Part shown: positions 44,634 to 54,136 of the stretch, piece by piece
Layout: each line of letters begins with the position of its first letter
Numbering within the stretch: position 1 is the stretch's first letter
Assembly: GCA_023229685.1 (NCBI GenBank)
Contig: JALNYT010000004.1
Location: 248,001-312,000, forward strand
Reading direction: 5' to 3'
DNA from: Sulfuritalea sp.
GTDB lineage: Bacteria; Pseudomonadota; Gammaproteobacteria; Burkholderiales; Rhodocyclaceae
Length of the DNA stretch: 64,000 bases
The notes under the pieces: model-generated
What the model saw: only the letters and a program-made list of their open reading frames with translations
Databases searched by the model: none
Told to the model about the DNA's origin: nothing
Made by a program: the position numbers and the translations under genes

Positions 44634-45782
44634 ATGAGTAACGAATCGCCTGGATTTTTCCGTCAGCTTCCCAGTGCACTTCCCGGACTCGCCTTGATCA
44701 TCGTAACCCTGGTGGTGATCCGAACGTGGATCGAACCGTGGATGGCTGGCGCCGTGATCCTCGGCCAGAAGGGCTGGCTGATCAAAGTGTTTCACCTCAA
44801 TTTCATCCTGCTCGGCATTCTCTGCGGCATGCTTTACCGCAATGTGATTTTCGGCGGCAGCATGCCGGAGATCTTCAGCAACGGTTTCAAGCTGTCGCGG
44901 CTCATGATCAAGACCGGCATCATCATGCTGGGTTCGCTGTATACCTTCTCGGCCATCGTCCAACTGGGTGCCATGGCGATTTTCCTGATCGGCGGCTTCG
45001 TCATCTTGACCATCATCATGGTGCTTTGGCTGGGCAAGTTATTCGGCCTGGACCGCTCCATGACCGGCGTCCTGGCCAATGCCCTGAGCATCTGCGGCGT
45101 CAGCGCCGCGGTAGCCACCGCACCGGCAGTGGAAGCCAAGGGAAGCCAGGTCGCCTATGCCATCGCGACAATTCTCGGTTTCGGCATCCTGACCATGTTC
45201 ATCAGTCCGTTCATCGGCCACGCACTCGGTCTGACCGACCTGCAGTACGGCGCCTGGATCGGCACCGGCATTCTCAACTCGGGGCAAGTGCTGGCATCGG
45301 CGCTCGCTTTCAATCCCAATGTGACACCCGGGAGTGCAGTATCCATCGCGGAGATATGGAACATCATGCGCGTGATCTCCATTCCCTTTGCCGTATTCGC
45401 GGTAACGGTCTGGTACTGGGCTGGCCAGAGCGAAGCCGATAGCGCCGGAAAAAAGAAGGGGCTGGGCACGCTGCTGGTGGAGAAATTTCCGGTGTTCGTC
45501 ATCGGCTTCATGGTCATGGTGTTCTTCACCAGCATGGGCGCCTTCGGCGACGTCGGCATCAAGGGTGGGCCGCCCGCCTCGGGGACCATTAAGACGCTGC
45601 GCGACGTGATGCAATGGGTTTTCGGCTTTGGCCTGGTCGGCCTCGGTGGCTATATTGACTTCAAGGAACTGCGCCAGGCAGGCGGCGCGCCGCTCAAGCT
45701 GGGCCTCATCGTCGGTGCCACCAAATACATCATGGCGCTGGTCGTGGTTCTGCTGATCAAAGATTACCTGGTGTCCATCTGA
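44634..45782 (+). CDS. YeiH/UPF0324-type putative sulfate or sulfite exporter
   Basis: The 382-aa polytopic membrane protein has about ten hydrophobic helices. SRLMIKTGIIMLGSLYTFSAI, ANALSICGVSAAVATAPAV and TGILNSGQVLASALAFNP are conserved blocks of the UPF0324 family. AAAGGAGGCATT precedes the ATG. Family members have been proposed to export sulfate or related anions. Placement divergent to sox suits removal of the end product of thiosulfate oxidation, but transport has not been shown from sequence. It is followed by a small membrane protein and a UspA gene. Confidence 0.85.
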   Translation: MSNESPGFFRQLPSALPGLALIIVTLVVIRTWIEPWMAGAVILGQKGWLIKVFHLNFILLGILCGMLYRNVIFGGSMPEIFSNGFKLSRLMIKTGIIMLGSLYTFSAIVQLGAMAIFLIGGFVILTIIMVLWLGKLFGLDRSMTGVLANALSICGVSAAVATAPAVEAKGSQVAYAIATILGFGILTMFISPFIGHALGLTDLQYGAWIGTGILNSGQVLASALAFNPNVTPGSAVSIAEIWNIMRVISIPFAVFAVTVWYWAGQSEADSAGKKKGLGTLLVEKFPVFVIGFMVMVFFTSMGAFGDVGIKGGPPASGTIKTLRDVMQWVFGFGLVGLGGYIDFKELRQAGGAPLKLGLIVGATKYIMALVVVLLIKDYLVSI

Positions 45783-45802
45783 TCACTACAAGGAGATTAA
45801 TT

Positions 45803-45958
45803 ATGGCTGATGAAGAGAAGACGGGAAGCGAAACCATCGGCGCAGCCGGCGCGAAAAGCAAGGTGACGCTGTTCAAGGATGACCGCGCGGAGGATATTGG
45901 CGCCATTATTGTCACCGTCATTATTGTGGCCGTCATCGTCCTTATGAAAATGCACTAG
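45803..45958 (+). CDS. Small single-helix membrane protein, 51 aa
   Basis: The frame begins MADEEKTGSETIGAAGAKSK and ends in one membrane helix (IGAIIVTVIIVAVIVLMK). AAGGAGATTAATT precedes the ATG. It lies 20 bp after the exporter stop and 6 bp before the UspA start, so all three share a transcript. It may be an accessory subunit of the exporter; that is inferred only from gene order. Confidence 0.75.
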   Translation: MADEEKTGSETIGAAGAKSKVTLFKDDRAEDIGAIIVTVIIVAVIVLMKMH

Positions 45959-45964
45959 ACCGGC

Positions 45965-46417
45965 ATGGACTTCGGCAATATCGTAGTCGCGGTCGATGGT
46001 TCGGAGGCTTCGCAAGATGCCCTGAGCCACGCTGTTAGTCTGGCCAGTCAGGGCAACACGACTCTGACGGGCATTTTTGTCATCGATTCCCAATGGGCCG
46101 ATTTCATTGGGAACGATTGGCAGTCTTCCAAAGGTGCGCGACAGGGCTTTCTCGACTATATCCGCAAGGAGCAGGAAGAACAGGCCGAAGCAGCGCGTAC
46201 GCAATTCGAACAAGCCACGCAAGGAATGGAGCAAGCTGCCTTCTCGGTTCATGCGGGTGACCCGACCGCAGTCCTGCTGGAGCAAGCGTCGTGCGCAGGT
46301 ACCGGTATGCTGGTGACCGGTCGGCGCGTCTTTCAGATTAGCGGCCGGCCCAGCTTGAAGGCCCTCGCGGTCACGCTGGCAAAGAGGGCGTCCCGTCCGC
46401 TTCTGTTGTTCCCCTAG
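45965..46417 (+). CDS. Universal stress protein, UspA family
   Basis: The 150-aa protein begins MDFGNIVVAVDGSEASQDAL, the first beta strand and Ser/Asp pocket of the fold. The ATP-binding tail in ATP-binding members is G-2x-G-9x-G(S/T); here it reads VTGRRVFQISGRPSLKAL, so nucleotide binding may be altered. It is the third gene of the exporter operon. Its role there is unknown. Confidence 0.85.
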   Translation: MDFGNIVVAVDGSEASQDALSHAVSLASQGNTTLTGIFVIDSQWADFIGNDWQSSKGARQGFLDYIRKEQEEQAEAARTQFEQATQGMEQAAFSVHAGDPTAVLLEQASCAGTGMLVTGRRVFQISGRPSLKALAVTLAKRASRPLLLFP

Positions 46418-46457
46418 GGCACCCCCCTCACTGGGCCCCTGATTCGCGCGGCTTATC

Positions 46458-46494
46458 CCGGCCCTCTCAAAAGGAGGGTGATAACGCGGGCCGG
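46458..46494. terminator. Inverted repeat between usp and kup (convergent ends)
   Basis: CCGGCCC (46458-46464) and GGGCCGG (46488-46494) pair perfectly; an inner CCCTC/GAGGG stem is an alternative fold. It sits between two convergent gene ends, but no T-run is present on either side. Confidence 0.4.
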
Positions 46495-46495
46495 A

Positions 46496-48394
46496 TCAAA
46501 GTTCGACCTGGGTGCCGAGTTCAACGACGCGATTGGTCGGGAGCTTGAAGAAGTCGGTCGCCGAACCCGCATTGCGGAACATCCACATGAACAATATCTG
46601 CCGCCACAGGGTCATGGCCGGCACCCGGTTGGGGACAATGGTTTCACGGCCCAGGAAGAAGGAGGTTTCCATCATCTCGACGGGCGCCATGCCATGCTTG
46701 CCGCACTGTTCCAAGGCCAGGGGAATGTTGGGATCATCCTTGAATCCGTAGTTCAGGATGACGCGGTAGAAACCCTCGCTGAGTTGTTCGACCAGCATGC
46801 GCTCGGTGTCATCGACGTGGGGAATGTCCTCCATGTTGACGTTGAGCAGGATCACCCGCTGATGCAGCACCTTGTTGTGCAGCATGTTGTGCAGCATTGC
46901 CCGCGGCACTCCATCCGGCCGCGTGGTCATGAAGATGCCGGTGCCCTCCACTCGATGCGGACCGCCGTACTGAAGGCTGGAGAGGAAGGCATCCAGTGGT
47001 ATTGAGTCCTGTTGCAGCTTCTCGTAGAGCAGCGTGCGGCCGCGCTTCCAGGTGGCAAACAGGATGAATATGCCGAGACCGAGCGCCAACGGGAACCAGC
47101 CGCCATCCGGCACTTTGAACAGATTGGCGGAGAAGAAGGCGAAGTCCACCACCAGGAACAGCGCCAGGAAAAGGCCCGCCTGCAACCAGTTCCAGTTCCA
47201 CATTGCGCGCACCACGACGAAGGCCAGCAAGGTGTCGATCATCATCGTCATGGTGACCGCGATGCCATAGGCAGACGCCAGATTGGACGACGACTTGAAG
47301 CCCAGCACCAGGATGATCACGGCCAGCAGCAATAGCCAGTTGATGTTGGGCACGTAAATCTGGCCCTTTTCGCGCTCCGAGGTGAACTTGACGTGGATCC
47401 GCGGACAGTAGCCAAGTTGCATGGCCTGGCTGGTGAGCGAGAATGCGCCCGAGATAACGGCCTGCGAGGCGATGACGGTGGCGGCCGTCGCCAGGGCGAC
47501 CATGGGATAGAGCAGTTCATCCGGGACGAGCATGAAGAACGGATTCTTCACCGCGGCCGGATTGTCGAGGATCAAGGCGCCCTGTCCGAGGTAGTTCAGG
47601 TAAAGGCAGGGAAAGACATACACCAGCCACGCCCACTTGATCGGCCGTCTGCCGAAATGACCCATGTCGGCATACAGCGCCTCGCCTCCGGTGATGGCCA
47701 GTACCACCGCGCCCAGAGAGAGATAGGCGTGAGAACGGTTCTCGAGGAAGAAGTGCACCGCGTACCAGGGATTGATTGCGGCGATCACCGCGGGGTGCTT
47801 CAGAATGTTCCACATGCCAAGCACGCCGAGCGTGCCGAACCAGAACAGCATTACGGGGCCGAACAAGGCACCGACGCTGGCCGTGCCGCGTGGCTGAAAG
47901 AAGAACAGGCCGCAGAGGACAAGCACGGTGATGGGGACGACAAAATGTTTGAACATCGGTGTCGCGACTTCCAGCCCCTCGACAGCCGAGAGCACAGACA
48001 TGGCCGGCGTAATCACGGCATCACCGTAGAACAGCCCGGCACCGAAAATGCCCAGGATCGACATCAGCCACATCATGCCCGGTCCGGCCCCTCGAGTACG
48101 CAGGGCCAGCGAAGTCAGAGCCATGATGCCGCCCTCGCCGCGGTTGTCGGCGCGGGTGATGAACATCACATATTTGAGCGTAACCGTGATGGTCAGCGCC
48201 CAGAAAATCAGCGAGAGAATGCCCAGCAGGTTATCCGGGGATACCGCCACCGCATGCGGGCCGTTGAAGACTTCCTTCATGGTGTAGAGCGGACTGGTGC
48301 CGATGTCGCCGTAGACCACGCCCATGGCTGCCACCGAAATAGCCGCGAGGCGGGGCTTTGAAGCGTCGTCAGTCTTGTTGCTGCTATGCACCAT
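46496..48394 (-). CDS. kup: Kup potassium transporter
   Basis: The start at 48394 (MVHSSNKTDDASKPRL) gives 632 aa, the usual Kup length; the 104-codon extension upstream would read through the tRNA gene and is rejected. About 12 transmembrane helices are visible, with conserved GVVYGDIGTSPLYT, ADNRGEGGIMALT and FGAGLFYGDAVITPA motifs. A cytoplasmic C-terminal domain ends in FKLPTNRVVELGTQVEL. It takes up potassium with protons. It is transcribed away from tRNA-Leu and towards the usp gene. Confidence 0.94.
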   Translation of the reverse strand: MVHSSNKTDDASKPRLAAISVAAMGVVYGDIGTSPLYTMKEVFNGPHAVAVSPDNLLGILSLIFWALTITVTLKYVMFITRADNRGEGGIMALTSLALRTRGAGPGMMWLMSILGIFGAGLFYGDAVITPAMSVLSAVEGLEVATPMFKHFVVPITVLVLCGLFFFQPRGTASVGALFGPVMLFWFGTLGVLGMWNILKHPAVIAAINPWYAVHFFLENRSHAYLSLGAVVLAITGGEALYADMGHFGRRPIKWAWLVYVFPCLYLNYLGQGALILDNPAAVKNPFFMLVPDELLYPMVALATAATVIASQAVISGAFSLTSQAMQLGYCPRIHVKFTSEREKGQIYVPNINWLLLLAVIILVLGFKSSSNLASAYGIAVTMTMMIDTLLAFVVVRAMWNWNWLQAGLFLALFLVVDFAFFSANLFKVPDGGWFPLALGLGIFILFATWKRGRTLLYEKLQQDSIPLDAFLSSLQYGGPHRVEGTGIFMTTRPDGVPRAMLHNMLHNKVLHQRVILLNVNMEDIPHVDDTERMLVEQLSEGFYRVILNYGFKDDPNIPLALEQCGKHGMAPVEMMETSFFLGRETIVPNRVPAMTLWRQILFMWMFRNAGSATDFFKLPTNRVVELGTQVEL

Positions 48395-48620
48395 CGAATA
48401 ATTATAGGCGTATTGCGAACCACGCGTTGCACGATGCGGCAGCGCAATTCCTTGCTGCCGGTTCGGCGCTTGGTACGGGAATCGGCGTCGGGTGAGGCGT
48501 CTTGCGGCCAGGGTAGCGCATGGCGGCGACAGATTGGGGCCAGAGACATTGTGGGACGGTCGAGTTTGTCGGATAATGCGCGCCTCGCGCAGCATGTATT
48601 CCAGTGCTGCGGCATCCCAG

Positions 48621-48705
48621 GCCGGGGTGACGGAATCGGTAGACGTAGCGGTCTCAAACACCGCCGCCGCAAGGCATGGGGATTCGACTTCCCCCCCCGG
48701 CACCA
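48621..48705 (+). tRNA. tRNA-Leu (anticodon CAA)
   Basis: The 85-nt cloverleaf has acceptor GCCGGGG paired with CCCCGGC, D arm GGAATCGGTAGACG, and anticodon stem GCGGT-CTCAAAC-ACCGC with CAA at the centre. It has a class II variable arm (CGCCGCAAGGC), T loop GGATTCGAC and encoded CACCA. It reads UUG leucine codons. No adjacent integrase or attachment site was seen. Confidence 0.95.
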
Positions 48706-48835
48706 AATCGAAGTTTCAGTGGAGGTTAACGCCAGTCTTATCGGCGTTAAGCGTAGTGGCCGAAACTAAAACGCCAGCATTCCAGACTACACTTGGCCGT
48801 CGGGGCATGTGTTCAGTCTTCACGGAGGGTATGTT

Positions 48836-49537
48836 GTGATCTTGCAGACTACCGGTGTTTCATTGACCATCCTGCGGGCGCTGCCAATCTTCGAAATGCT
48901 CGATGACGACAGCCTCCAGCCGCTGACCCGTGTGGCCATGCTGCGTAAAATTCTCCGGCATACCGTTGTGCTGAATGCGGGCGATCGCACCGACAACATC
49001 TATTTCGTCCTTTCAGGCGTTTTGAAGGTGCAGATCAGCGACGAGGAAGGGCGCGAGGTCATCCTCTCAATGCTGGGGCCGGGAGAACTGTTCGGCGAAA
49101 TGGGCGTGCTCGACGATCACCCTCGCTCGGCCACCGTTCTGGCGGTTGAGTCGAGCGAAGTGGTGATGATTGGCAAGGAGGACTTCAAGAAATGCCTGGC
49201 CGCGAATCCTGACGTATCCCTTTTCATCATGCGCAACCTCACCAAGCGCCTGCGTCTGGCCGACCGCAACATCGAAAGTCTGGCATTGCTCGACGTCTAC
49301 GGGCGCGTTGCGCGCTTGTTGCTGGAAGCAGCGGAAACAGTCGACGGGCGCAGGGTAGTCACGCGCAAGCTTACCAAACAGGATATCGCGAAGATGATCG
49401 GCGCCTCGCGCGAGATGGTCAGTCGCGTGATGCGTGATCTCACCGCCCAGGGGCTTATCCATGAGCAGGACGGCGAGTTGATTTTGGTTGATCTGGCAGC
49501 GTTCAGACGGCATGGCGACGTAAATGCAATCGCTTGA
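48836..49537 (+). CDS. Crp/Fnr family transcription regulator
   Basis: A GTG start at 48836 is supported by GGAGGG with 7-nt spacing. The 233-aa protein has a cyclic-nucleotide-binding beta barrel (TVVLNAGDRTDNIYFVLSGVLKV, LLGPGELFGEMG-like MLGPGELFGEMGVLDDHPRS) and an HTH_Crp domain (RKLTKQDIAKMIGASREMVS). No FNR-type N-terminal cysteines are present. The RxS phosphate-binding pattern (HPRSATVL) suggests cNMP or a related ligand. It regulates unknown genes; no target site is proposed. Confidence 0.88.
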   Translation: MILQTTGVSLTILRALPIFEMLDDDSLQPLTRVAMLRKILRHTVVLNAGDRTDNIYFVLSGVLKVQISDEEGREVILSMLGPGELFGEMGVLDDHPRSATVLAVESSEVVMIGKEDFKKCLAANPDVSLFIMRNLTKRLRLADRNIESLALLDVYGRVARLLLEAAETVDGRRVVTRKLTKQDIAKMIGASREMVSRVMRDLTAQGLIHEQDGELILVDLAAFRRHGDVNAIA

Positions 49538-49685
49538 ACATCAATGCGCCGAATGGCACATCCGCCAATGCTGACGGCGAAGGAATAGCGCTCTGCCAGT
49601 ATGTCCGCCGGCCGCCGAAAAGGTGGCCGAATGCTGCATCACTCGCGGCAATCCATCTGCCAAAATGTCTTTTGCCGCCATCATG

Positions 49686-50714
49686 ATGCCTCTGACTCTC
49701 GCCGACTTCGATTACGTGCTGCCGCCGGAACTGATTGCCCAGGTGCCTCTGGCGCGGCGTTCGGCGAGTCGTCTGCTGGTGGTCGACGGCGAGCGTCGCA
49801 CGGATAGTCATTTTGTCGATCTGGCGCAGTGGCTGCGAGCCGGCGATCTGCTGGTGATGAACGACAGCCGCGTCCTGCATGCCCGTCTGTTGGGGCGCAA
49901 GGAGAGCGGGGGGCAGGTCGAAGTTCTGGTCGAACGTCTGCTGGATCATGAGCAAGTGCTGGCGCAGGTGCGGGCGAGCAAATCGCCGCAGCCGGGCAGT
50001 CGCTTGCGGCTTGAAGATGCGCTCGATGTCGAGGTGATGGGGCGTGAAGGCGAGTTCTATCGCTTGCGATTTGCGGGCGACGCTGCTGAACTGCTGGAAC
50101 GGCATGGCCGACTGCCTTTGCCGCCCTATATCGAGCGCGCGGCAGGGGTCCCCGATGAGTTGCGTTACCAGACCGTGTATGCCCGCGAGAAGGGGTCGGT
50201 CGCTGCACCGACGGCCGGCTTGCACTTTGATAAAGACCTGCTCGCGGGCTTGCTCGAAAAAGGTATCGGTATCGCTTATGTCACCTTGCACGTGGGTGCC
50301 GGCACCTTCCAGCCGGTGCGGGTCAGCGACTTGGCGCAGCATCGCATGCATACCGAGCGCTATGTGCTGCCGCAAGCCACCGCCGATGCGATTGCGGCGA
50401 CCAGGGCGCGCGGCGGACGCATCGTGGCGGTCGGCACCACGTCCCTGCGCGCACTGGAATCGGCAGCGCTGGAAGGAGGCTTGAAAGTCGGCGCTGGCGA
50501 GACGGCGCTGTTCGTCACTCCGGGCTTTGATTTTCGCGTGGCAGATCTGCTGATCACCAATTTCCATCTTCCCAAGTCCACTCTGCTGATGCTGGTGTCG
50601 GCTTTCTGCGGCCTGGATGATATCCGCTCCGCCTACCACCACTCGATTGCCGCCCGCTATCGATTTTTCAGCTACGGCGATGCCATGCTGCTGCACAGAA
50701 GGCCACAGGAATGA
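49686..50714 (+). CDS. queA: QueA, tRNA preQ1(34) S-adenosylmethionine ribosyltransferase-isomerase
   Basis: The start at 49686 (MPLTLADFDYVLPPELIAQ) fits the family; 49683 is equally possible. The 342-aa protein has NDSRVLHARLLGRK, REKGSVAAPTAGLHF, HVGAGTFQPVR and NFHLPKSTLLMLVSAF, all conserved in QueA. It converts preQ1 in tRNA to epoxyqueuosine. One copy of the dispersed motif encodes KVGAGETALFV just where relatives have a G-SGET-like loop. It overlaps tgt by 4 bp (ATGA). Confidence 0.95.
   Translation: MPLTLADFDYVLPPELIAQVPLARRSASRLLVVDGERRTDSHFVDLAQWLRAGDLLVMNDSRVLHARLLGRKESGGQVEVLVERLLDHEQVLAQVRASKSPQPGSRLRLEDALDVEVMGREGEFYRLRFAGDAAELLERHGRLPLPPYIERAAGVPDELRYQTVYAREKGSVAAPTAGLHFDKDLLAGLLEKGIGIAYVTLHVGAGTFQPVRVSDLAQHRMHTERYVLPQATADAIAATRARGGRIVAVGTTSLRALESAALEGGLKVGAGETALFVTPGFDFRVADLLITNFHLPKSTLLMLVSAFCGLDDIRSAYHHSIAARYRFFSYGDAMLLHRRPQE
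50486..50507 (+). repeat. Dispersed 22-bp motif, copy 10 (inside queA)
   Basis: Exact core with AG as the variable pair, in coding sense. Because QueA proteins often have a G-x-GET loop here, this copy could be partly ancestral coding sequence rather than an insertion. Confidence 0.65.
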
Positions 50715-51823
50715 ACTTTGAACTGCTCGCCACCGACGGCGCGGCACGGCGCGGAAGCCTGCAACTGGAGCACGGGACGGTGCAAACGCCGGTGTTCATG
50801 CCGGTCGGCACCTATGGCACGGTCAAGGCGATGGCGCCCGATGAACTGGTCGGCATGGGCGCGTCCATAGTGCTCGGCAACACTTTCCATCTCTGGCTGC
50901 GTCCGGGGCTGGAGGTGATTGCGGCGCACGGTGGCTTGCACCGTTTCATGGGCTGGGACGGGCCGATCCTGACCGACTCGGGCGGCTTCCAGGTCTTTTC
51001 GCTGGGGGATCTGCGCAAGATCAGCGAGGAGGGCGTGAGGTTCGCCTCGCCGATCAACGGCGATCGGTTGTTTCTGACACCTGAAGAATCGATGCGCATC
51101 CAGCATGTGCTCAATTCCGACGTGGCGATGATCTTCGACGAATGCACGCCGTATCCGGCGGAACTGGCGACGGCGGCTGAATCGATGCGCCTGTCCCTGC
51201 GCTGGGCGCAGCGCTCGCGCGATGCGCATGACCGGCTGCAAAATTCGAACGCCTTGTTCGGCATCGTGCAGGGCGGCATGCATGAGACGCTGCGCGACGA
51301 GTCGCTGGCGGCGCTGGTCGGCATCGGCTTCGATGGCTTTGCCATTGGCGGCCTGTCGGTGGGCGAACCCAAGGAGGAAATGTCGCGCATCCTCGCCCAC
51401 ACAGCGCCGCGCCTGCCGGCTGACAAGCCGCGCTACCTGATGGGAGTCGGCACGCCGGAAGATCTGGTGTATGCCGTGGGGCAGGGCATCGACATGTTCG
51501 ACTGCGTGTTGCCGACGCGCAATGCGCGCAACGGCTGGCTGTTTACCCGTCATGGCGACGTCAAGATCAAGAACGCGCAGTACAAGACCGACACCCGGCC
51601 GCTGGATGAAACCTGCGGCTGCTACGCCTGCCGCAATTTCACCCGTGCCTACCTGCATCATCTGCATCGTCTCGGCGAGATTCTCGGGGCGCGGCTCAAT
51701 ACCATCCACAACCTGTTCTATTACCAGACGCTGATGGCGGAAATGCGTGCCGCCATCGAGCAGGGCGACTTTGCCGGGTTCCGTCTCCGTTTTAACCGGG
51801 ACCGGGCGGGCGAGCAGGTATAA
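50711..51823 (+). CDS. tgt: Tgt, queuine tRNA-ribosyltransferase
   Basis: The 370-aa TIM-barrel enzyme carries TDSGGFQVFSLGDLRKISEEGV (nucleophile Asp region), GVGTPEDLVYAVGQGIDMFDCVLPTRNARNG (catalytic Asp region) and the zinc ligands in CGCYACRNFTRAYLHHL. It exchanges guanine 34 of tRNA for preQ1. It is coupled to queA, and followed by yajC, secD and secF. Confidence 0.97.
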   Translation: MNFELLATDGAARRGSLQLEHGTVQTPVFMPVGTYGTVKAMAPDELVGMGASIVLGNTFHLWLRPGLEVIAAHGGLHRFMGWDGPILTDSGGFQVFSLGDLRKISEEGVRFASPINGDRLFLTPEESMRIQHVLNSDVAMIFDECTPYPAELATAAESMRLSLRWAQRSRDAHDRLQNSNALFGIVQGGMHETLRDESLAALVGIGFDGFAIGGLSVGEPKEEMSRILAHTAPRLPADKPRYLMGVGTPEDLVYAVGQGIDMFDCVLPTRNARNGWLFTRHGDVKIKNAQYKTDTRPLDETCGCYACRNFTRAYLHHLHRLGEILGARLNTIHNLFYYQTLMAEMRAAIEQGDFAGFRLRFNRDRAGEQV

Positions 51824-51859
51824 TTCGCCGGTTCCGTTCGACATTCATGGAGACTTACA

Positions 51860-52201
51860 GTGCTGATTTCAAATGCTTACGCGCAGGCGGCCGGTGCCGC
51901 CGCCGAACCGTTCGGTGGCCTGATGGGCATGCTGCCCATCCTGCTGATGTTTATCGTGCTGTGGTTCGTCATGATCCGACCGCAGATGAGGAAGGCCAAA
52001 GAACAACAGAAGATGGTCAGCGAACTGGCCAAGGGCGATGAAGTGATCACCCAGGGCGGAATCGCCGGTCGTATTGCCAAGGTGGGTGAAAACTACCTGA
52101 GCCTCGAAGTGGCCGATGCCAAGGATGGCCCGGTAGTGATTACCGTGCAGAAGAGCGCCGTGGGTGCACTGTTGCCCAAGGGCACGCTGAAAAACCTGTA
52201 A
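51860..52201 (+). CDS. yajC: YajC, Sec translocase auxiliary subunit
   Basis: A GTG start at 51860 follows GGAG with 8-nt spacing. The 113-aa protein has one N-terminal membrane helix (MLPILLMFIVLWFVMIRPQ) and the conserved RPQMRKAKEQQKM, then a small soluble domain (VITQGGIAGRIAKVGENYL). It associates with SecDF in the inner membrane. The usual queA-tgt-yajC-secD-secF order is kept. Confidence 0.96.
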   Translation: MLISNAYAQAAGAAAEPFGGLMGMLPILLMFIVLWFVMIRPQMRKAKEQQKMVSELAKGDEVITQGGIAGRIAKVGENYLSLEVADAKDGPVVITVQKSAVGALLPKGTLKNL

Positions 52202-52246
52202 TTTTGTGAAGGCCAGCCGCGTCAATGCGGGGTCGGCCACCATGCC

Positions 52247-54124
52247 ATGAATCGCTATCCCCTCTGGAAAAACGCCACGGTGTTGATTGCCCTGGTGCTT
52301 GGACTGCTTTACACCCTGCCTAACTTTTTCGGCGAGGCGCCGGCCGTGCAGGTGGCCAGCGTCAAGTCGACGCACAAGGTTGACGCCAAGCTCATGGCCC
52401 AGGTGGAGGATGCGCTCAAGGCGGCATCCGTCGTTCCACAGGGCATCGTGCTCGACCTGAACAGCGTGCGCGTGCGGCTGGCCGACACCGACACCCAGCT
52501 CAAGGCGAAGGACGTCATCGAGAAGGCGCTGAACCCTGTTGCGGCCGACGCGACTTACAGCGTTGCGCTGAATCTGGTGTCGAATTCTCCCAATTGGCTG
52601 ACCGGCATTCACGCCCTGCCGATGTATCTCGGCCTCGATTTGCGCGGCGGCGTGCATTTCCTGTTGCAGGTGGACATGAAGGGGGCGCTGACCAAGCGTC
52701 TCGATTCGATCGGCGCCGATCTGCGCAGCCTGATGCGCGACAAGAACATCCGTCATGGCGGCATCAGCCGCGAAGGACAGACCGTGGCGATCCGTTTCCG
52801 CGAGCCAGACATCCGCGAAAAGGCACGCGCTGCCTTGGCGGATAGCCAGCCTGATCTGCTGGTGGTTGACGCCCAGGACGGTGCGGATCTCAAACTGGTG
52901 GCGACCCTCAAGCCGGAAGCGCAGAAACGCATCCAGGAATTTGCGGTCAAGCAGAACATCACCACCTTGCACAATCGCATCAACGAACTCGGCGTCGCCG
53001 AACCGATCATTCAGCAGCAGGGCGCCGACCGAATCGTGGTGCAACTGCCGGGGGTGCAGGACACCGCCAAGGCCAAGGACATTCTCGGTCGCACCGCAAC
53101 GCTGGAAGTGCGCATGGTCGATGATGAAGCCAGCGCCAATCCGAGCATCATGGAGCAGGCGGCGCGCGGCCAGCCACCGGCCGGTACCGAGTATTACGTC
53201 GAGCGCGGCGGGCGCGGTCTGCTGGTGAAGAAGCAGGTGGTGCTGACCGGCGAGCGCCTGACGGATGCGCAGCCCGGTTTCGACAACCAGACCCATGAAG
53301 CGGCGGTGCATCTGTCGCTTGATTCGGCCGGCGCACGCATCTTCAAGGACGTGACGCGCGAGAGCGTGGGCAAGCGCATGGCCATCCTGCTGATCGAGAA
53401 GGGCAAGGGCGAGGTGGTAACCGCTCCGGTAATCCGTAGCGAGATCGGTGGCGGTCGCGTACAGATTTCGGGGCGCATGAGCACCATGGAAGCCAACGAT
53501 GTCGCCCTGCTGCTGCGTGCCGGGTCGCTTGCGGCGCCAATGGAGATCATCGAGGAGCGCACCATCGGCCCCAGCCTGGGCGCCGACAACATCAAGAAGG
53601 GCTTCAATTCGACCTTGGGGGGCTTCGCCGCCATCGCCGTCTTCATGATGGCCTATTATTTATTGTTCGGTCTGGTCTCGGTGCTGGCGCTGTCCGCCAA
53701 CATGCTGCTGCTGGTGGCGCTGCTGTCCCTGCTGCAGGCCACCCTGACCTTGCCCGGCATCGCCGCCATCGCTCTGGCGCTGGGCATGGCGATCGACTCG
53801 AACGTGCTGATCAACGAACGCGTGCGCGAGGAACTGCGCAACGGCAGCACGCCGCAGGCCGCCATCACGGCGGGCTACGAGCGCGCCTGGGCGACGATTC
53901 TCGATTCCAACGTAACCACGCTGATCGTCGGCGTCGCGCTGCTGATCTTCGGTTCCGGCGCCGTGCGCGGCTTCGCGGTGGTGCACTGCCTGGGCATTCT
54001 GACTTCGCTCTTCAGTTCGGTGATCATATCGCGCGCAGTGGTCAATTGGATTTACGGCCGTCGCCGTAAGCTCGAGCGTCTCAGCATCGGCCAGGTCTGG
54101 AAATCCGGCCTCAGCGCCAAGTAG
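52247..54124 (+). CDS. secD: SecD, protein translocase subunit
   Basis: The 625-aa protein has an N-terminal TM, a large periplasmic domain (RTDL-type VRFREPDIREKARAAL and IGLDLRGGVHFLLQVD-like LGLDLRGGVHFLLQV) and six C-terminal TMs with AIALALGMAIDSNVLINERVREEL (cut here to a part). It uses the proton gradient to pull translocating proteins. It is followed by an 87-bp gap with a dispersed intergenic repeat before secF. Confidence 0.97.
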   Translation: MNRYPLWKNATVLIALVLGLLYTLPNFFGEAPAVQVASVKSTHKVDAKLMAQVEDALKAASVVPQGIVLDLNSVRVRLADTDTQLKAKDVIEKALNPVAADATYSVALNLVSNSPNWLTGIHALPMYLGLDLRGGVHFLLQVDMKGALTKRLDSIGADLRSLMRDKNIRHGGISREGQTVAIRFREPDIREKARAALADSQPDLLVVDAQDGADLKLVATLKPEAQKRIQEFAVKQNITTLHNRINELGVAEPIIQQQGADRIVVQLPGVQDTAKAKDILGRTATLEVRMVDDEASANPSIMEQAARGQPPAGTEYYVERGGRGLLVKKQVVLTGERLTDAQPGFDNQTHEAAVHLSLDSAGARIFKDVTRESVGKRMAILLIEKGKGEVVTAPVIRSEIGGGRVQISGRMSTMEANDVALLLRAGSLAAPMEIIEERTIGPSLGADNIKKGFNSTLGGFAAIAVFMMAYYLLFGLVSVLALSANMLLLVALLSLLQATLTLPGIAAIALALGMAIDSNVLINERVREELRNGSTPQAAITAGYERAWATILDSNVTTLIVGVALLIFGSGAVRGFAVVHCLGILTSLFSSVIISRAVVNWIYGRRRKLERLSIGQVWKSGLSAK

Positions 54125-54136
54125 GGGTACAAATAT

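Noticed and set aside
48395..48706. Longer kup frame running through the tRNA region
   Set aside because: It would translate tRNA-Leu in antisense; the ATG at 48394 fits the family length.
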